64,000 nt of DNA. Source: Caballeronia grimmiae (GTDB lineage: Bacteria; Pseudomonadota; Gammaproteobacteria; Burkholderiales; Burkholderiaceae). Positions 38,243 to 46,681 of the stretch are shown here, piece by piece (position 1 is the first letter of the stretch; every line of letters starts with the position of its first letter). The notes beneath the pieces are model-generated. The model made no database searches. It was not told the DNA's origin and saw only the letters and a program-made list of their open reading frames with translations. The stretch spans positions 62,001 to 126,000 of the forward strand of contig NZ_JFHE01000012.1 of the NCBI RefSeq assembly GCF_000698555.1, in the 5' to 3' direction. The position numbers and the translations under genes were made by a program.

Positions 38243-39139
38243 TCAGACCTTCTTGACCGATGCCTCGTAAATCTCGTCGATCGATTCAGCGAGCGTCTTG
38301 TCGAACTCGCTATCGCTCATGGACTTCTTCAACTCGTTGATGAGCGCACGCGAAAAACTTGCGATCATGCCGTGGTTCTCCGCAAGGCGCTTGCATGCAT
38401 CCGTGCGCGAGTAGCCGCCCGAGAGCGCCACCACGCGCACCACACGCGGATGCTCGATCAGCGGGCGATAGAAATCCGCTTCGTCCGGGATGGTCAGCTT
38501 GATCATCACGCGACTCGATTCCGGAAGCGCGTCCAGGCCTTTCAGCAGTTCGTCGCGCAGGATCTTTTCCGCGCCCTTCTTGTCCGGGCTCTTGATCGAA
38601 ACTTCCGGCTCGAGGATCGGCACGAGACCTTGCGCGATGATCTGCTCGCCCACTTCGATCTGCTGCTTCACCACCGCCGCGATGCCCTTCTCCGACGCCT
38701 GATGGATCACCGAGCGCATCTTCGTGCCGAACACGCCGAGCTTCGCCGCGCGCTGGAGCAGTTCGTCGAGGCCGGGAATCGGCTTCATGATCTGCACGCC
38801 ATCGGCTTCGGCTTCGAGCCCCTTGTCGACCTTCAGGAACGGCACGACGCCACGGTCTTCCCACAGGAACGTCGGCACCGGCTTGCCTTCGGCTTCGCCG
38901 TCCATCGTGCGCTCGAAGAGAATCGCGCCAATGACCTTCTCGCCCGTGAAGGCCGGCGCGGTCATGATGCGCACGCGCATTTCATGCATCAGCTTGAACA
39001 TCTCGGCTTCGCCGTTGTAGGCGTCGTCCGCAATGCCGTATTGGCGCAGCGCGCCGGGTGTCGAACCGCCGCTTTGATCCAGAGCGGCGATGAAACCCTG
39101 CTTCTCCGCCATCTGCGCCAGCATCTTTTCGTTAGCCAC
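38243..39139 (-). CDS. Class I fructose-bisphosphate aldolase
   Basis: 298 residues. It has FIAALDQSGGSTPGALRQYGI near the N-terminus, GAILFERTMDGE and FLWEDRGVVPFLKVDKGL. Next are LVPILEPEVSIKSPDKKGAE and VMIKLTIPDEADFYRPLIEHPRVVRVVALSGGYSR. This is the short bacterial class I (Schiff-base) aldolase pattern, splitting fructose 1,6-bisphosphate into two trioses; the active-site Lys is probably in the MIKLTIP strand. The start is decided by a very strong GAGGAGG: it lies only two bases from the first ATG but eight from the GTG at 39139, giving the family's usual N-terminus ANEKMLAQM. It stands alone. Confidence 0.9.
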   Translation of the reverse strand: MANEKMLAQMAEKQGFIAALDQSGGSTPGALRQYGIADDAYNGEAEMFKLMHEMRVRIMTAPAFTGEKVIGAILFERTMDGEAEGKPVPTFLWEDRGVVPFLKVDKGLEAEADGVQIMKPIPGLDELLQRAAKLGVFGTKMRSVIHQASEKGIAAVVKQQIEVGEQIIAQGLVPILEPEVSIKSPDKKGAEKILRDELLKGLDALPESSRVMIKLTIPDEADFYRPLIEHPRVVRVVALSGGYSRTDACKRLAENHGMIASFSRALINELKKSMSDSEFDKTLAESIDEIYEASVKKV

Positions 39140-39298
39140 GAGCATTTCCTCCTCAAAGTTCAAACGCCGGACCGCACGCGCGGTGCGTGTCCGGGCTTCT
39201 GGTTCAACTTTCTTGAGTTTACAGGTTTTGGCGCGCGCAACTCTCGTGCATATCCGCCATTTGCCCGGCGATTTGGCTAGAAACGGCGTGAATGACGT

Positions 39299-39658
39299 TC
39301 AGGACGCGGCGGATTGGAGGTCGCCGGCGGGCGGGGCGGATCGCCAGAGCGCGGTTGCGGCGCGGCGCAGCAGCGAAGGAGCGCGCTTCGCGGCGTCGGC
39401 CGTGTCCGGAGCTTGCGCGGGCAGCGTGGGCGGCGTGAGCGGCGGCGCCAGCGCCTCGCGTGCATTGCCGCATCGCTCGTTGAGCTGGCGGCGCATGACG
39501 GGATCGTCGATGAGCGTTATCGATAATCCGCGCTCGAATTGCAGCGTGTACGCGATGTCGCCGAAGTGCTCGTAGCGGCCGCTATCGGCCAGTTCGAACG
39601 CCAGCGTGACGGTGCGCTGGCGCTTCCATGCGTCGAGATCGTCGTGACCGGTGCTCAC
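39299..39658 (-). CDS. Hypothetical protein
   Basis: 119 residues, no family recognised and no membrane segment. The N-terminal half has a strand-rich pattern (TVTLAFELADSGRYEHFGDIAYTLQFERGLSITLIDDPVMRRQLNERC), while the C-terminal half is rich in Ala, Pro and Leu and likely disordered. A GTG at 39658 has GAGG five bases upstream and is preferred over the ATG 30 bases earlier, but the start is uncertain. Its codon use and the acidic/basic balance of the first half look like a real protein. Confidence 0.5.
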   Translation of the reverse strand: MSTGHDDLDAWKRQRTVTLAFELADSGRYEHFGDIAYTLQFERGLSITLIDDPVMRRQLNERCGNAREALAPPLTPPTLPAQAPDTADAAKRAPSLLRRAATALWRSAPPAGDLQSAAS

Positions 39659-39780
39659 CTGTGCCTCGCGACGGCAATGAGATGGCAACGATGGTAGCCC
39701 GGCCGTCGCGCGGTTTCGGTTGTGCCGTCACAACACGCGATCAAAAAGTCTGAAGGAAAAGCCGACCGTTCGTCCGACGC

Positions 39781-40639
39781 TTACCACGCGCCCGCAAAGC
39801 CCAGCACCGCGCGGTTGAACGCGCCCGGACTCGCGACATTCATGCCGTGCGACGCCCCCGTCATCGTCTGCCGGTCCGCGAATTCGATCCACTCGGCGAG
39901 CTTGTCGACGTTGTTGCGGAACATGCGCGGGCTTTTCTGGCCGTCGATGGCACTTGATGTCACGCGCCGCCTCGCGGGTGTAAGCGGGCAACGGATCGCG
40001 GAATTGCTTCGGCAGCGTGAGCGCGTTATCGAGCGCCATGCGGCGGAAGCCGTCCGTGCTCTTTTGCCAGAAGCCGGGCATGCTGACCGAATCGACGAAC
40101 ATTTCGAGGCCGGTGTCGAAATCGCCCTGTTCGATCAGTTCCGCGACGCGCGAACGCAGCGCGTTGGTCGCGGGCGGCAGCGCGGCGGGCGCGGCCTGCG
40201 CCGATGTCTGCAGCGGACCGCCGGGGTCCGCGAGCGTCAGCGTCTTGACGAGGCGCGGATACTCGCGCGCCAGATGAAACGCGATGCAGCCGCCGCGCGA
40301 ATGGCCGACGAGGTGCACCGGCGCAATATCCATCGCGACGATGAACTCGGCCATCTCCTCGACGTGCGCGCGCCAGCCGAATTCGCCCTGCACGAAGGCG
40401 TCGACGGCCGGCCAGTAGTGGCTCAGGCTCGGCGCGATCGCGCGGAAGTGCTGGCCGAGCGGCGCCAGTTGCGCGCTCCAGTAGCGGTAATCACACAGCG
40501 AGCCGTGTACGAAGACGAGCGGCTCGCCGTCGCCGCATTCGACATAAGGCACGGACACACCCGACGCGGTCGTCGCGAACGACGGTTCGGGCATGGCTTG
40601 CACGGCGGCGAGGACAGCGGGATCGGTACGCGCGTTCAT
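39781..40639 (-). pseudogene. Alpha/beta hydrolase, broken by a frameshift near 39950
   Basis: The first part (about 229 residues from the ATG at 40639, with AGGAG eight bases upstream) is a normal alpha/beta hydrolase. It has LVFVHGSLCDYRYW, HLVGHSRGGCIAFHLA with nucleophile Ser, and TLTLADPGGPL. After AARDIKC the frame continues as nonsense. The expected C-terminus (IDGQKSPRMF through ASHGMNVASPGAFN, which carries the catalytic His) resumes in another frame from about 39952 to the TAA at 39781. One base is surplus at the switch, fitting loss of 11 bases or a similar small change. It diverges from a LysR gene that may regulate it. It is either a genuine pseudogene or a base-calling error. 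Confidence 0.8.
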
Positions 40640-40746
40640 CGGTAGGCTCCTTTCCTGCACTATGCCGCCCGGCGACCTAAAAGAAAATCGCATAATATTG
40701 ATAGGATCGTTCAGTTTTTCTGATAGCACTGCTCGCGCTACCTTCC

Positions 40747-41598
40747 ATGAAAGCACTCGACCTCGACGTCCTCTCGATGATCATCGCCGTCGCGGACACC
40801 GGCAGCATCAGCCGCGCGGCGGAACTGGTGCATCGCTCGCAATCGGCGGTGAGCATGCAGATCAAGACGCTTGAGACCGCGCTCGGCAAGGCGCTCTTCG
40901 TGCGCAAGCCGCGCAGCGTGGTGCCGACGCAAGACGGCGAAGTGCTGCTCACGTACGCGCGCCGGATGATCGCGCTGCGCGACGAAGCGTGGGCGGCGGT
41001 CGTCCGGCCGGACGTGACCGGGCGCGTGGTGATCGGCGTGCCGGACGATTACGCGTCGTCGCTGTTCCCGCCGATCCTCAAGAAATTCTCGGCGACGTAT
41101 CCCAAGGTCGAGATACAAGTGGTCGGCTTGCCGAGCGTCGCGCTCGCGCCGATGCTGAAGGACGGCGACGTCGATCTTGTCTGCGCGACGCGCGTCAAGG
41201 GCATCTCCGGCGAATTCCTGCGTCACGAACCGATGGTCTGGGCCGCCGCGCCCGGCGCGACCGACATCTGGCGCGAACGGCCGCTGCCGATTGCCGTGTT
41301 CCTGCCGGGCAGCGTCGCACGCGAGAACGCGATCCGCAGTCTGGAGCGGGCGCGCATCGGCTATCGGACGTCGTACGAAAGTCCGAGCCTGCTCGGTCTG
41401 CTGACGATGGCGGAAGCCGGGCTCGCCGTCACGCCGCTCGCCAAATGCGCGGTGCCGTCGCACTTCACGCTGCTCGGGCAGGCGCAAGGCCTGCCGGAAA
41501 TCGCCGCGCTCGAAGTGGTGCTCGCGCGCAGCGCGGCATCGCAACGGCCGCCCTGCGATTTTCTGGCGGAGCGGATTATCGCGGAATTGCGCCGTTGA
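40747..41598 (+). CDS. LysR-family regulator
   Basis: 283 residues. The winged helix is LDLDVLSMIIAVADTGSISRAAELVHRSQSAVSMQIKTLETALGKALFVRKPRSVVPTQDGE. The effector domain starts at GRVVIGVPDDYASSLFPPILKKFSATYPKVEIQVV. SQSAVSMQI in the recognition helix is a variant of the common SQPAVS motif. It diverges from the broken hydrolase gene across 107 AT-richer bases (including AATATT), so the hydrolase may have been its target. The 3' end overlaps the convergent squalene synthase gene by 23 bases. Confidence 0.9.
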   Translation: MKALDLDVLSMIIAVADTGSISRAAELVHRSQSAVSMQIKTLETALGKALFVRKPRSVVPTQDGEVLLTYARRMIALRDEAWAAVVRPDVTGRVVIGVPDDYASSLFPPILKKFSATYPKVEIQVVGLPSVALAPMLKDGDVDLVCATRVKGISGEFLRHEPMVWAAAPGATDIWRERPLPIAVFLPGSVARENAIRSLERARIGYRTSYESPSLLGLLTMAEAGLAVTPLAKCAVPSHFTLLGQAQGLPEIAALEVVLARSAASQRPPCDFLAERIIAELRR

Positions 41599-42637
41599 GC
41601 GCCGATTCGATCGCATTCACCCGGCGCAACACCCACGCGCGCAGCATGCGATTCGATGCGACGAGCGGCATCGACGTCGCCATGATGCGATACACGTCGT
41701 TGCGGCGAACCTTCGAGATGCGCGCAGGATCGAGCCACGCTTCGTTGCGGGCGAGCAGCACGAGCGTGTCCAGCCCGATCATGATCGGCCACAGACACGC
41801 GAGCCGCAGCCGCACGGCGCGCGAGGGGATCGCGAGCGTGTAGTCGAGCGCATCCTGAAACAGCGGCAATGTTGCGCGCAGCACGTCGGCAAGCACGGGC
41901 CGCGCACGCGACGATGCGTCCGCCGCAAGAAGTTCGCGCGGCGCGAGACCATGACGCGCCAGCATGTCGGCGGGCAGGTAGCACCGGCCGATGCGCAGAT
42001 CGCGTGCGCAATCGCGCAGCACGTTCGTCATCTGCAGCGCCTTGCCGAAGCGCACGCCGCGGGCGAGCATTACATCGGGTTCGGTCCGGATGAGGCCGGG
42101 CATGTGCGCGAAGGTCATCTTCGTCCAGAACTCGCCGACGCATCCCGCGACGAGATACGTGTAACGGTCGAGTTCGTCGAACCGCTGGAGCGCGGCGATC
42201 TGGCCGGACGTTTCATCCGGGAACGTGCGCAAGTCGAACTCCATGCCGGTGCTGAGCGTGGTCACGATGTCGCGCACGGCGGCGGTATCGGCAGCGCTGA
42301 GGTCGTTCAGAATCGACAGCGCCGGTCCCAGCGATTCCAGCAGCACGCGTTCATCCGGCTGCGCCTGCTGCCCGGCGACTTCATCGGCGATGCGGGCGAG
42401 CGCGCCATCGTCCGGCGCACCGTTCACTTGCCCGCGCAACGACAGCAGCAGGTCCAGCCGGCGCGCCGGCGTCACGAGCGAGGTATCCGCGATGGTGTCC
42501 GCGGCGCGCGCGAGGAGATAGGCGAGCCCGATGGGATCGCGCATCGCGGGCGGCAAAATGCGCAGCGTCAAATAGAAAGACCGCGAAACGCTTTTCAGTA
42601 GCGGGCCGAGAAGAAAGGCCCGGGGCGATGGATTCAT
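41576..42637 (-). CDS. Squalene/phytoene synthase family protein
   Basis: 353 residues of the trans-isoprenyl diphosphate head-to-head synthase family. KSVSRSFYLTLRILPPAMRDPIGLAYLLARAADTIADT holds the first Asp motif (D47 and D51), and NVLRDCARDLRIGRCYLP the second (D209 and D213). Both bind the diphosphate-Mg cluster. It would condense two farnesyl or geranylgeranyl diphosphates to squalene or phytoene for hopanoids or carotenoids; the product is not decided by sequence. It is not in an hpn cluster here. The start at 42637 is the first residue of the conserved region and lies well inside a longer open frame. Confidence 0.88.
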   Translation of the reverse strand: MNPSPRAFLLGPLLKSVSRSFYLTLRILPPAMRDPIGLAYLLARAADTIADTSLVTPARRLDLLLSLRGQVNGAPDDGALARIADEVAGQQAQPDERVLLESLGPALSILNDLSAADTAAVRDIVTTLSTGMEFDLRTFPDETSGQIAALQRFDELDRYTYLVAGCVGEFWTKMTFAHMPGLIRTEPDVMLARGVRFGKALQMTNVLRDCARDLRIGRCYLPADMLARHGLAPRELLAADASSRARPVLADVLRATLPLFQDALDYTLAIPSRAVRLRLACLWPIMIGLDTLVLLARNEAWLDPARISKVRRNDVYRIMATSMPLVASNRMLRAWVLRRVNAIESALNGAIPR

Positions 42638-42717
42638 GTGTCGGATCGGATGACCCGGCAGGGCGCGGGTCTTGTGCCGCCGCATTGTATCCGTCCGATG
42701 GCCGTCGAGCCGGACGC

Positions 42718-43371
42718 CTACGCTCGCGCCCGCGCGCTGTGAAGCCGGGCATGCGCGAGACGCAGCTTCACCGGCTTGCTCGTCGTTTTTGCGCGATGAA
42801 TGCGCGGCCTGTTCGACGCGGCGGCGGGCGACGCAATCTTCAGCCTCACCGGCTCGACCGGTTCCAGCACGACGCGGGCGTGCCCCGCATTGCGCAGGCC
42901 GAGCTGGCTGGCGGCGGCGAACGACAGGTCGATCGCGCGCCCCTTGACGAACGGGCCGCGGTCGTTGATGCGCACGATCACCGACCGCGTCTTCGACGCG
43001 TTGCTCACGCGCACATACGATCCGAGCGGCAACGTGCGATGCGCTGCGGTCAGCGCGTGCATGTCGTAGCGCTCGCCGCTTGCCGTGCGACGCCCCTGGA
43101 ATTTGCTGCCGTAGAACGACGCCTCCACGAATTCCGGCCGTTTCGCTGCCGCGTCGCCGTGCGCGGCCGGGGCCGATACATCGGCCGGCGATGCCGCTAC
43201 CGCCGACGCTTCCGGCGCTTCCTGCGCGTCCCGTGGCTCGCCTTGAGACGGCTCTGGCGCCGCAGGCGCACTCACTGGCCGATGCGCGGCGCATCCGTTG
43301 AGCACGACGAGCGCGCCGACGGATGCGAGACCCGCCGCGCGCGCGCGCCGGATGAATGCGTTTGCAACCAT
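42718..43371 (-). CDS. rlpA: RlpA-family septal-ring lytic transglycosylase-like lipoprotein
   Basis: 217 residues. The signal peptide has a lipobox-like VLNGC. A Pro/Ala-rich linker is followed by a double-psi beta-barrel: EASFYGSKFQGRRTASGERYDMHALTAAHRTLPLGSYVRVSNASKTRSVIVRINDRGPFVKGRAIDLSFAAASQLGL. ASGERYD, AAHRTLP and VRINDRGPF are the RlpA landmarks; in Pseudomonas RlpA cleaves denuded septal glycan. The C-terminal tail is basic (RPRIHRAKTTSKPVKLRL) and has no SPOR domain, so recruitment to the septum by that route is not expected. It follows the DUF899 gene on the same strand. Confidence 0.88.
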   Translation of the reverse strand: MVANAFIRRARAAGLASVGALVVLNGCAAHRPVSAPAAPEPSQGEPRDAQEAPEASAVAASPADVSAPAAHGDAAAKRPEFVEASFYGSKFQGRRTASGERYDMHALTAAHRTLPLGSYVRVSNASKTRSVIVRINDRGPFVKGRAIDLSFAAASQLGLRNAGHARVVLEPVEPVRLKIASPAAASNRPRIHRAKTTSKPVKLRLAHARLHSARARA

Positions 43372-43493
43372 GAGCGAACTTCTCCCGGTAATACCGATTC
43401 ACCGTGAAACGGTTCGCCCATAACGCCGGCCCGCGATCGGAGTTGACCACGCGCGCCCACATTTGACTCAACTTGACACAAGCTCCGCGCGGC

Positions 43494-44201
43494 TTACGAA
43501 TAGTTCAGCTTCGGATACCAGTCCGTGCCGCGTCCTTCCGGCGTCATGTCAAGCACGGTCCAGAGCGGCATCGGATCGGGCGCGCCGCGCGGATCTTCGC
43601 CCGGATCGGCTGTTGCGAAGTCCATTTCGCCGCTCCAGAAGTGGCGAATCACGCCGTCGCGCCGCGTGAACACGTTGAGCGCGGGTTCGTCGCCGCCTTC
43701 TTTCGAGATCGCGTAATAGTCGCGGCTGAAGTTGCCGTTGGTGTCGGAATACAGCTTCAGGTCGCGCCAGCCGCGCTCCTCCTTGAACGCGACGAGCTTG
43801 GCGAGCGGCGAGCGCGCGATGACCGCGAGCGCCACGCGTTGCTCGATATCGCGCGCCTCGCCTTCCCATGCCGACAGCAGCGACGTGCACATCGGGCAGG
43901 GCCGCTCGCGCTGCGGTCCGAACATGTAGCTGTAAGTGACGAGCGTTTGCTTGTCGCCGAACAGGCCGGCGATGTCGACGGGACCGCGCTCGCCCTCGAA
44001 GAGATAGTCGCCCGTGACTTCCCCGCCGGGCGGCAACGCGCGCCGCATCCGCGCGACGCGCTCGATATGCCGCCGCAGTTCGATTTCTTCCGCCAGCAGC
44101 GCGACGCGCGCCCGCCGATAGTCGGCGCTTTCATTCGGAAAGGTCATCGTTGCCCGCGCCGCGAGTTCGGCGGCGGGAACGAGTGAAGGTGTCGATGTCA
44201 T
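43494..44201 (-). CDS. DUF899 thioredoxin-like protein
   Basis: 235 residues. LPPGGEVTGDYLFEGERGPVDIAGLFGDKQTLVTYSYMFGPQRERPCPMCTSLLSAW is the typical start of DUF899, a predicted thioredoxin-fold family in which PCPMC occupies the redox-active position. It continues with NGNFSRDYY and ends LNVFTRRDGVIRHFWSGEM. No function is established; many members are annotated as thioredoxin-family proteins. The start at 44201 has GGAG eight bases upstream. It lies 25 bases after the broken GST gene on the same strand, so they probably formed an operon. Confidence 0.88.
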   Translation of the reverse strand: MTSTPSLVPAAELAARATMTFPNESADYRRARVALLAEEIELRRHIERVARMRRALPPGGEVTGDYLFEGERGPVDIAGLFGDKQTLVTYSYMFGPQRERPCPMCTSLLSAWEGEARDIEQRVALAVIARSPLAKLVAFKEERGWRDLKLYSDTNGNFSRDYYAISKEGGDEPALNVFTRRDGVIRHFWSGEMDFATADPGEDPRGAPDPMPLWTVLDMTPEGRGTDWYPKLNYS

Positions 44202-44226
44202 GCGTGTTCTCCCGTGTTGAGAAACG

Positions 44227-44885
44227 TCAGTCGCGATCCGGCGCACCCGGCGGAAACAATCGCCGATACGGCCGCGCCTCGTCCACCGCCCGCGCGAACG
44301 ACGGCCGCGCGAGAAGCCGCTTGCGATACGCGATCACGTTCGGATATGCATCCCCGATGCGATGGGTCCAGTCGGCATAGAACAGGAACGGTGCGGCGGC
44401 GCAATCGGCGAGGCTGAACGCATCGCCGGCGGCCCATTCCCGCGTCGACATGAGGCGGTCGAGATACGCGTACGACGTGTCGAGCATCGCGCGGGCATCG
44501 GCGACGCCGCGTGGATCGCGCTCGCCCTCTGCTCGCATGCAATCGAAGACGATTTTCTGCTGCGGGGTCGACAGGTAGTTATCGAAGAAGCGGTCCATCC
44601 AGCGCACGTCGAGCGCGGCGCGGGGATCGGCGGGAACAGGGGCACCGGCCCGGGGTGAAACAGGTCGAGATACTCGATGATGATCGTCGCTTCGATCACC
44701 GGCCTGCCGTCGTCGACGATGACGGGGAAGCGCTTCATCGGCCAAAGCTCGGCGAGTTCGCGCATGGACTGCGGCGTTTCGGGCGTGAGCGGCCGCCATT
44801 CGAACGGCGTGGCGTTCTCGTACAGCGCGATCAGCACCTTCTGGCAATACGACGAAAACGGATGCGCATAGAGGCTCAGGGTCAT
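44227..44885 (-). pseudogene. Glutathione S-transferase, broken by a one-base frameshift near 44637
   Basis: From the ATG at 44885 (AGGAG nine bases upstream) a GST thioredoxin-like domain reads normally: LYAHPFSSYCQKVLIALYEN, FPVIVDDGRPVIEATIIIEYLDLFHPGPVPLF. The expected next residues (PADPRAALDVRWMDRFF) and the whole helical C-domain (AAGDAFSLADCAAAPFLFYADW) lie in another frame from about 44637 to the stop at 44227. One missing base between CTG and TTC would restore a standard GST of about 220 residues. The upstream frame ends in meaningless sequence. It may be real decay or a sequencing error in a C/G run (CAGGGGC). Confidence 0.82.
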
Positions 44886-45109
44886 CGGACGATCTCCTTG
44901 AAGTGCGGCGGTTTCATCGCCGGCTTGATGGACGACGATCGGCGCGGCGGCGAATCGACGTTGTCCGGCGCGAATCGCTGACTTCTTGTTGTGCGGTGCG
45001 GAAAACCGGATGCGGCTGCCGTTCGATTGTCGCGGCAGGGCGGCTCTGATAACTTGGCGCGTACGGCTGTCGCGCGGATGAGATTCAACCCAATGAGTCG
45101 AGGCGATCA

Positions 45110-45610
45110 ATGATGCGTATTGAGAAGATAAGACTCGTCATCGCAGACGGGCAACCCGCAGTGCTAACAGGGCTGCAAGCGTGGTTCGAGGGGCGCGGGC
45201 GTTATTGCATTGCGGCGAGCGCGAAAAGCGCCGGGCAGTTGCTTGCGCAGATCGATGATGCAAGGGGCGACTTGATCATCATCGGTGACGCGCTCGGTGA
45301 CACCCACGAGCTGCTGCGCGCGCTGCGGGAACGGCATCCGCATATGCCGGTGGTCGTGCTCACATCGGAGTCCGATCCGCGCACGCTGCTCGCGATGCAG
45401 CATGCAGGCGCACGCGGCATCGCGAGCACGCGCGACGAACTAAGGGAACTCGGGAGAATGTGCGATCGCGTGCTGTCGGGGGCGGAAGGCGTCGTTTCGC
45501 GACGGATTGCGGGGTTTCTGCAGGCGACGGATGAGCGGGGCGTTCGCCAGGACTATGCCCACGTGCGCATGAGAGTACGGCCGTTCAATGCGGCAACGAT
45601 CTCATGCTAA
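45110..45610 (+). CDS. Receiver-only response-regulator-like protein, degenerate
   Basis: 166 residues in which the receiver fold can be followed: IRLVIADGQPAVLTGLQAWF, DLIIIGDALGDTHELLRALRERHPHMPVVVLTSESDP and HAGARGIASTRDEL. The likely phospho-Asp (IIGD) and the Thr of VLTSE remain. The second acidic-pocket Asp is Gly (ADG), and the usual Lys after the Gly-containing loop is Thr. There is no LuxR-type DNA-binding domain, so it is shorter than NarL/RcsB regulators. It may work as a phosphorylation-independent partner or be a remnant. The stop overlaps the convergent glycosyltransferase gene by four bases. Confidence 0.65.
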   Translation: MMRIEKIRLVIADGQPAVLTGLQAWFEGRGRYCIAASAKSAGQLLAQIDDARGDLIIIGDALGDTHELLRALRERHPHMPVVVLTSESDPRTLLAMQHAGARGIASTRDELRELGRMCDRVLSGAEGVVSRRIAGFLQATDERGVRQDYAHVRMRVRPFNAATISC

Positions 45611-46539
45611 GTCAGCAATCCTCTCAACATGCGGTCCCAGACGGGCGCAAGCACCTTCCAGTCATAGAAATAATTGGTGAAAGCCTTCTGCGCCTCGATA
45701 TGAGCCTGACAGCCCGCGGGATTGTTTCGCAGTCTGACGACCGCTTCCGATAACGCATCGGCGAAGACCGCCACGTGGTCGGCTGGATTTTCCGTCCATT
45801 GGTAAGCAAGCGCCCATCGATTGCAGGTATCGAGAAGTCCGCCATAATTCGGCGCGACTACGAAGTTGCCGGCGGACATTGCTTCGATGGCGGCCAGGCA
45901 CGACGTCTCGGGCCATATGGACGGGTAAGCGAAGACGTGGCTTTGCTGGAGCGCCCGACGCACGACGTCGTACGGTTGAAAGCCGTGATACGTGATGTTC
46001 GGATGCTGCCGGCAATGTTCGAAGACCCGCGAGTAAGGCGCGTCGAGCTCGGGCCGGCCGTAGGCCGCGAACGATGAATACACGTGCAGATGCAGCCGCC
46101 CATGTTTCGCGAGCACGCGCTCGAAGGCCGGCACGAGCAGCTCCAGGCCCCGCTGCGGCGTCGTGTGGTAGATGAGGTTGACGATCTCGTTCGGGTCAGG
46201 CTTCGGCAGCGCCGGTAAAGGCTCAATGCCGTTTCGGATGACGACGCATTCTGAGTACGGGAGGTCGTGATAGATGTGGAAAATCTGCATCTGCCAGTCG
46301 GAAACCATCACGATCTTGGCGAACTGCTTGCGGTAATTCGCGTCCCTCAGGGCGACTGTCTCGTCGTCTGGCATATCGTGAAGCCAGAGCACCGTCTTTC
46401 TATGCGGATCGATTTCGCGGATGCGCGAGGGGATGATCTGAAAGTTCGCCAGCAGGCCCGCGTCGAGCGTGCGATGTAACCGGCGCAACATGAGCTCCGT
46501 TCCGCCGTTTGCATTGCGCGAGACTTCGTTCACTTCCAT
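45607..46539 (-). CDS. Glycosyltransferase family 4-like protein
   Basis: 310 residues. VLWLHDMPDDETVALRD, KIVMVSDWQMQIFHIYHDLPYSECVVIRNGIEP (sugar-nucleotide linker region), and FAYPSIWPETSCLAAIEAMSAGNFVVAPNYGGL follow the GT-B order. The last block holds the E-x7-E motif of GT4 (the Glu residues of PET and AIE). No signal peptide or membrane segment. Donor and acceptor are unknown; with no other polysaccharide genes nearby, it looks like an orphan. The N-terminal start MEVNEVSRNANGGTELM shows the nucleotide-sugar enzymes' NGG-E pattern. Its base composition looks slightly less GC-rich than its neighbours. Confidence 0.8.
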   Translation of the reverse strand: MEVNEVSRNANGGTELMLRRLHRTLDAGLLANFQIIPSRIREIDPHRKTVLWLHDMPDDETVALRDANYRKQFAKIVMVSDWQMQIFHIYHDLPYSECVVIRNGIEPLPALPKPDPNEIVNLIYHTTPQRGLELLVPAFERVLAKHGRLHLHVYSSFAAYGRPELDAPYSRVFEHCRQHPNITYHGFQPYDVVRRALQQSHVFAYPSIWPETSCLAAIEAMSAGNFVVAPNYGGLLDTCNRWALAYQWTENPADHVAVFADALSEAVVRLRNNPAGCQAHIEAQKAFTNYFYDWKVLAPVWDRMLRGLLT

Positions 46540-46681
46540 GATGCTTCACTCATATCCGATCCATCTAAAACTATAGCAGAGCCGCCCTGCAACGCTCCGC
46601 CAGCAAGGATGCGTCAACTTCGCTAGGATGCTCGCTGGACTTCTCTCCCAGGCGCGCGCCGCCGCTCCAACCCACTCCATC

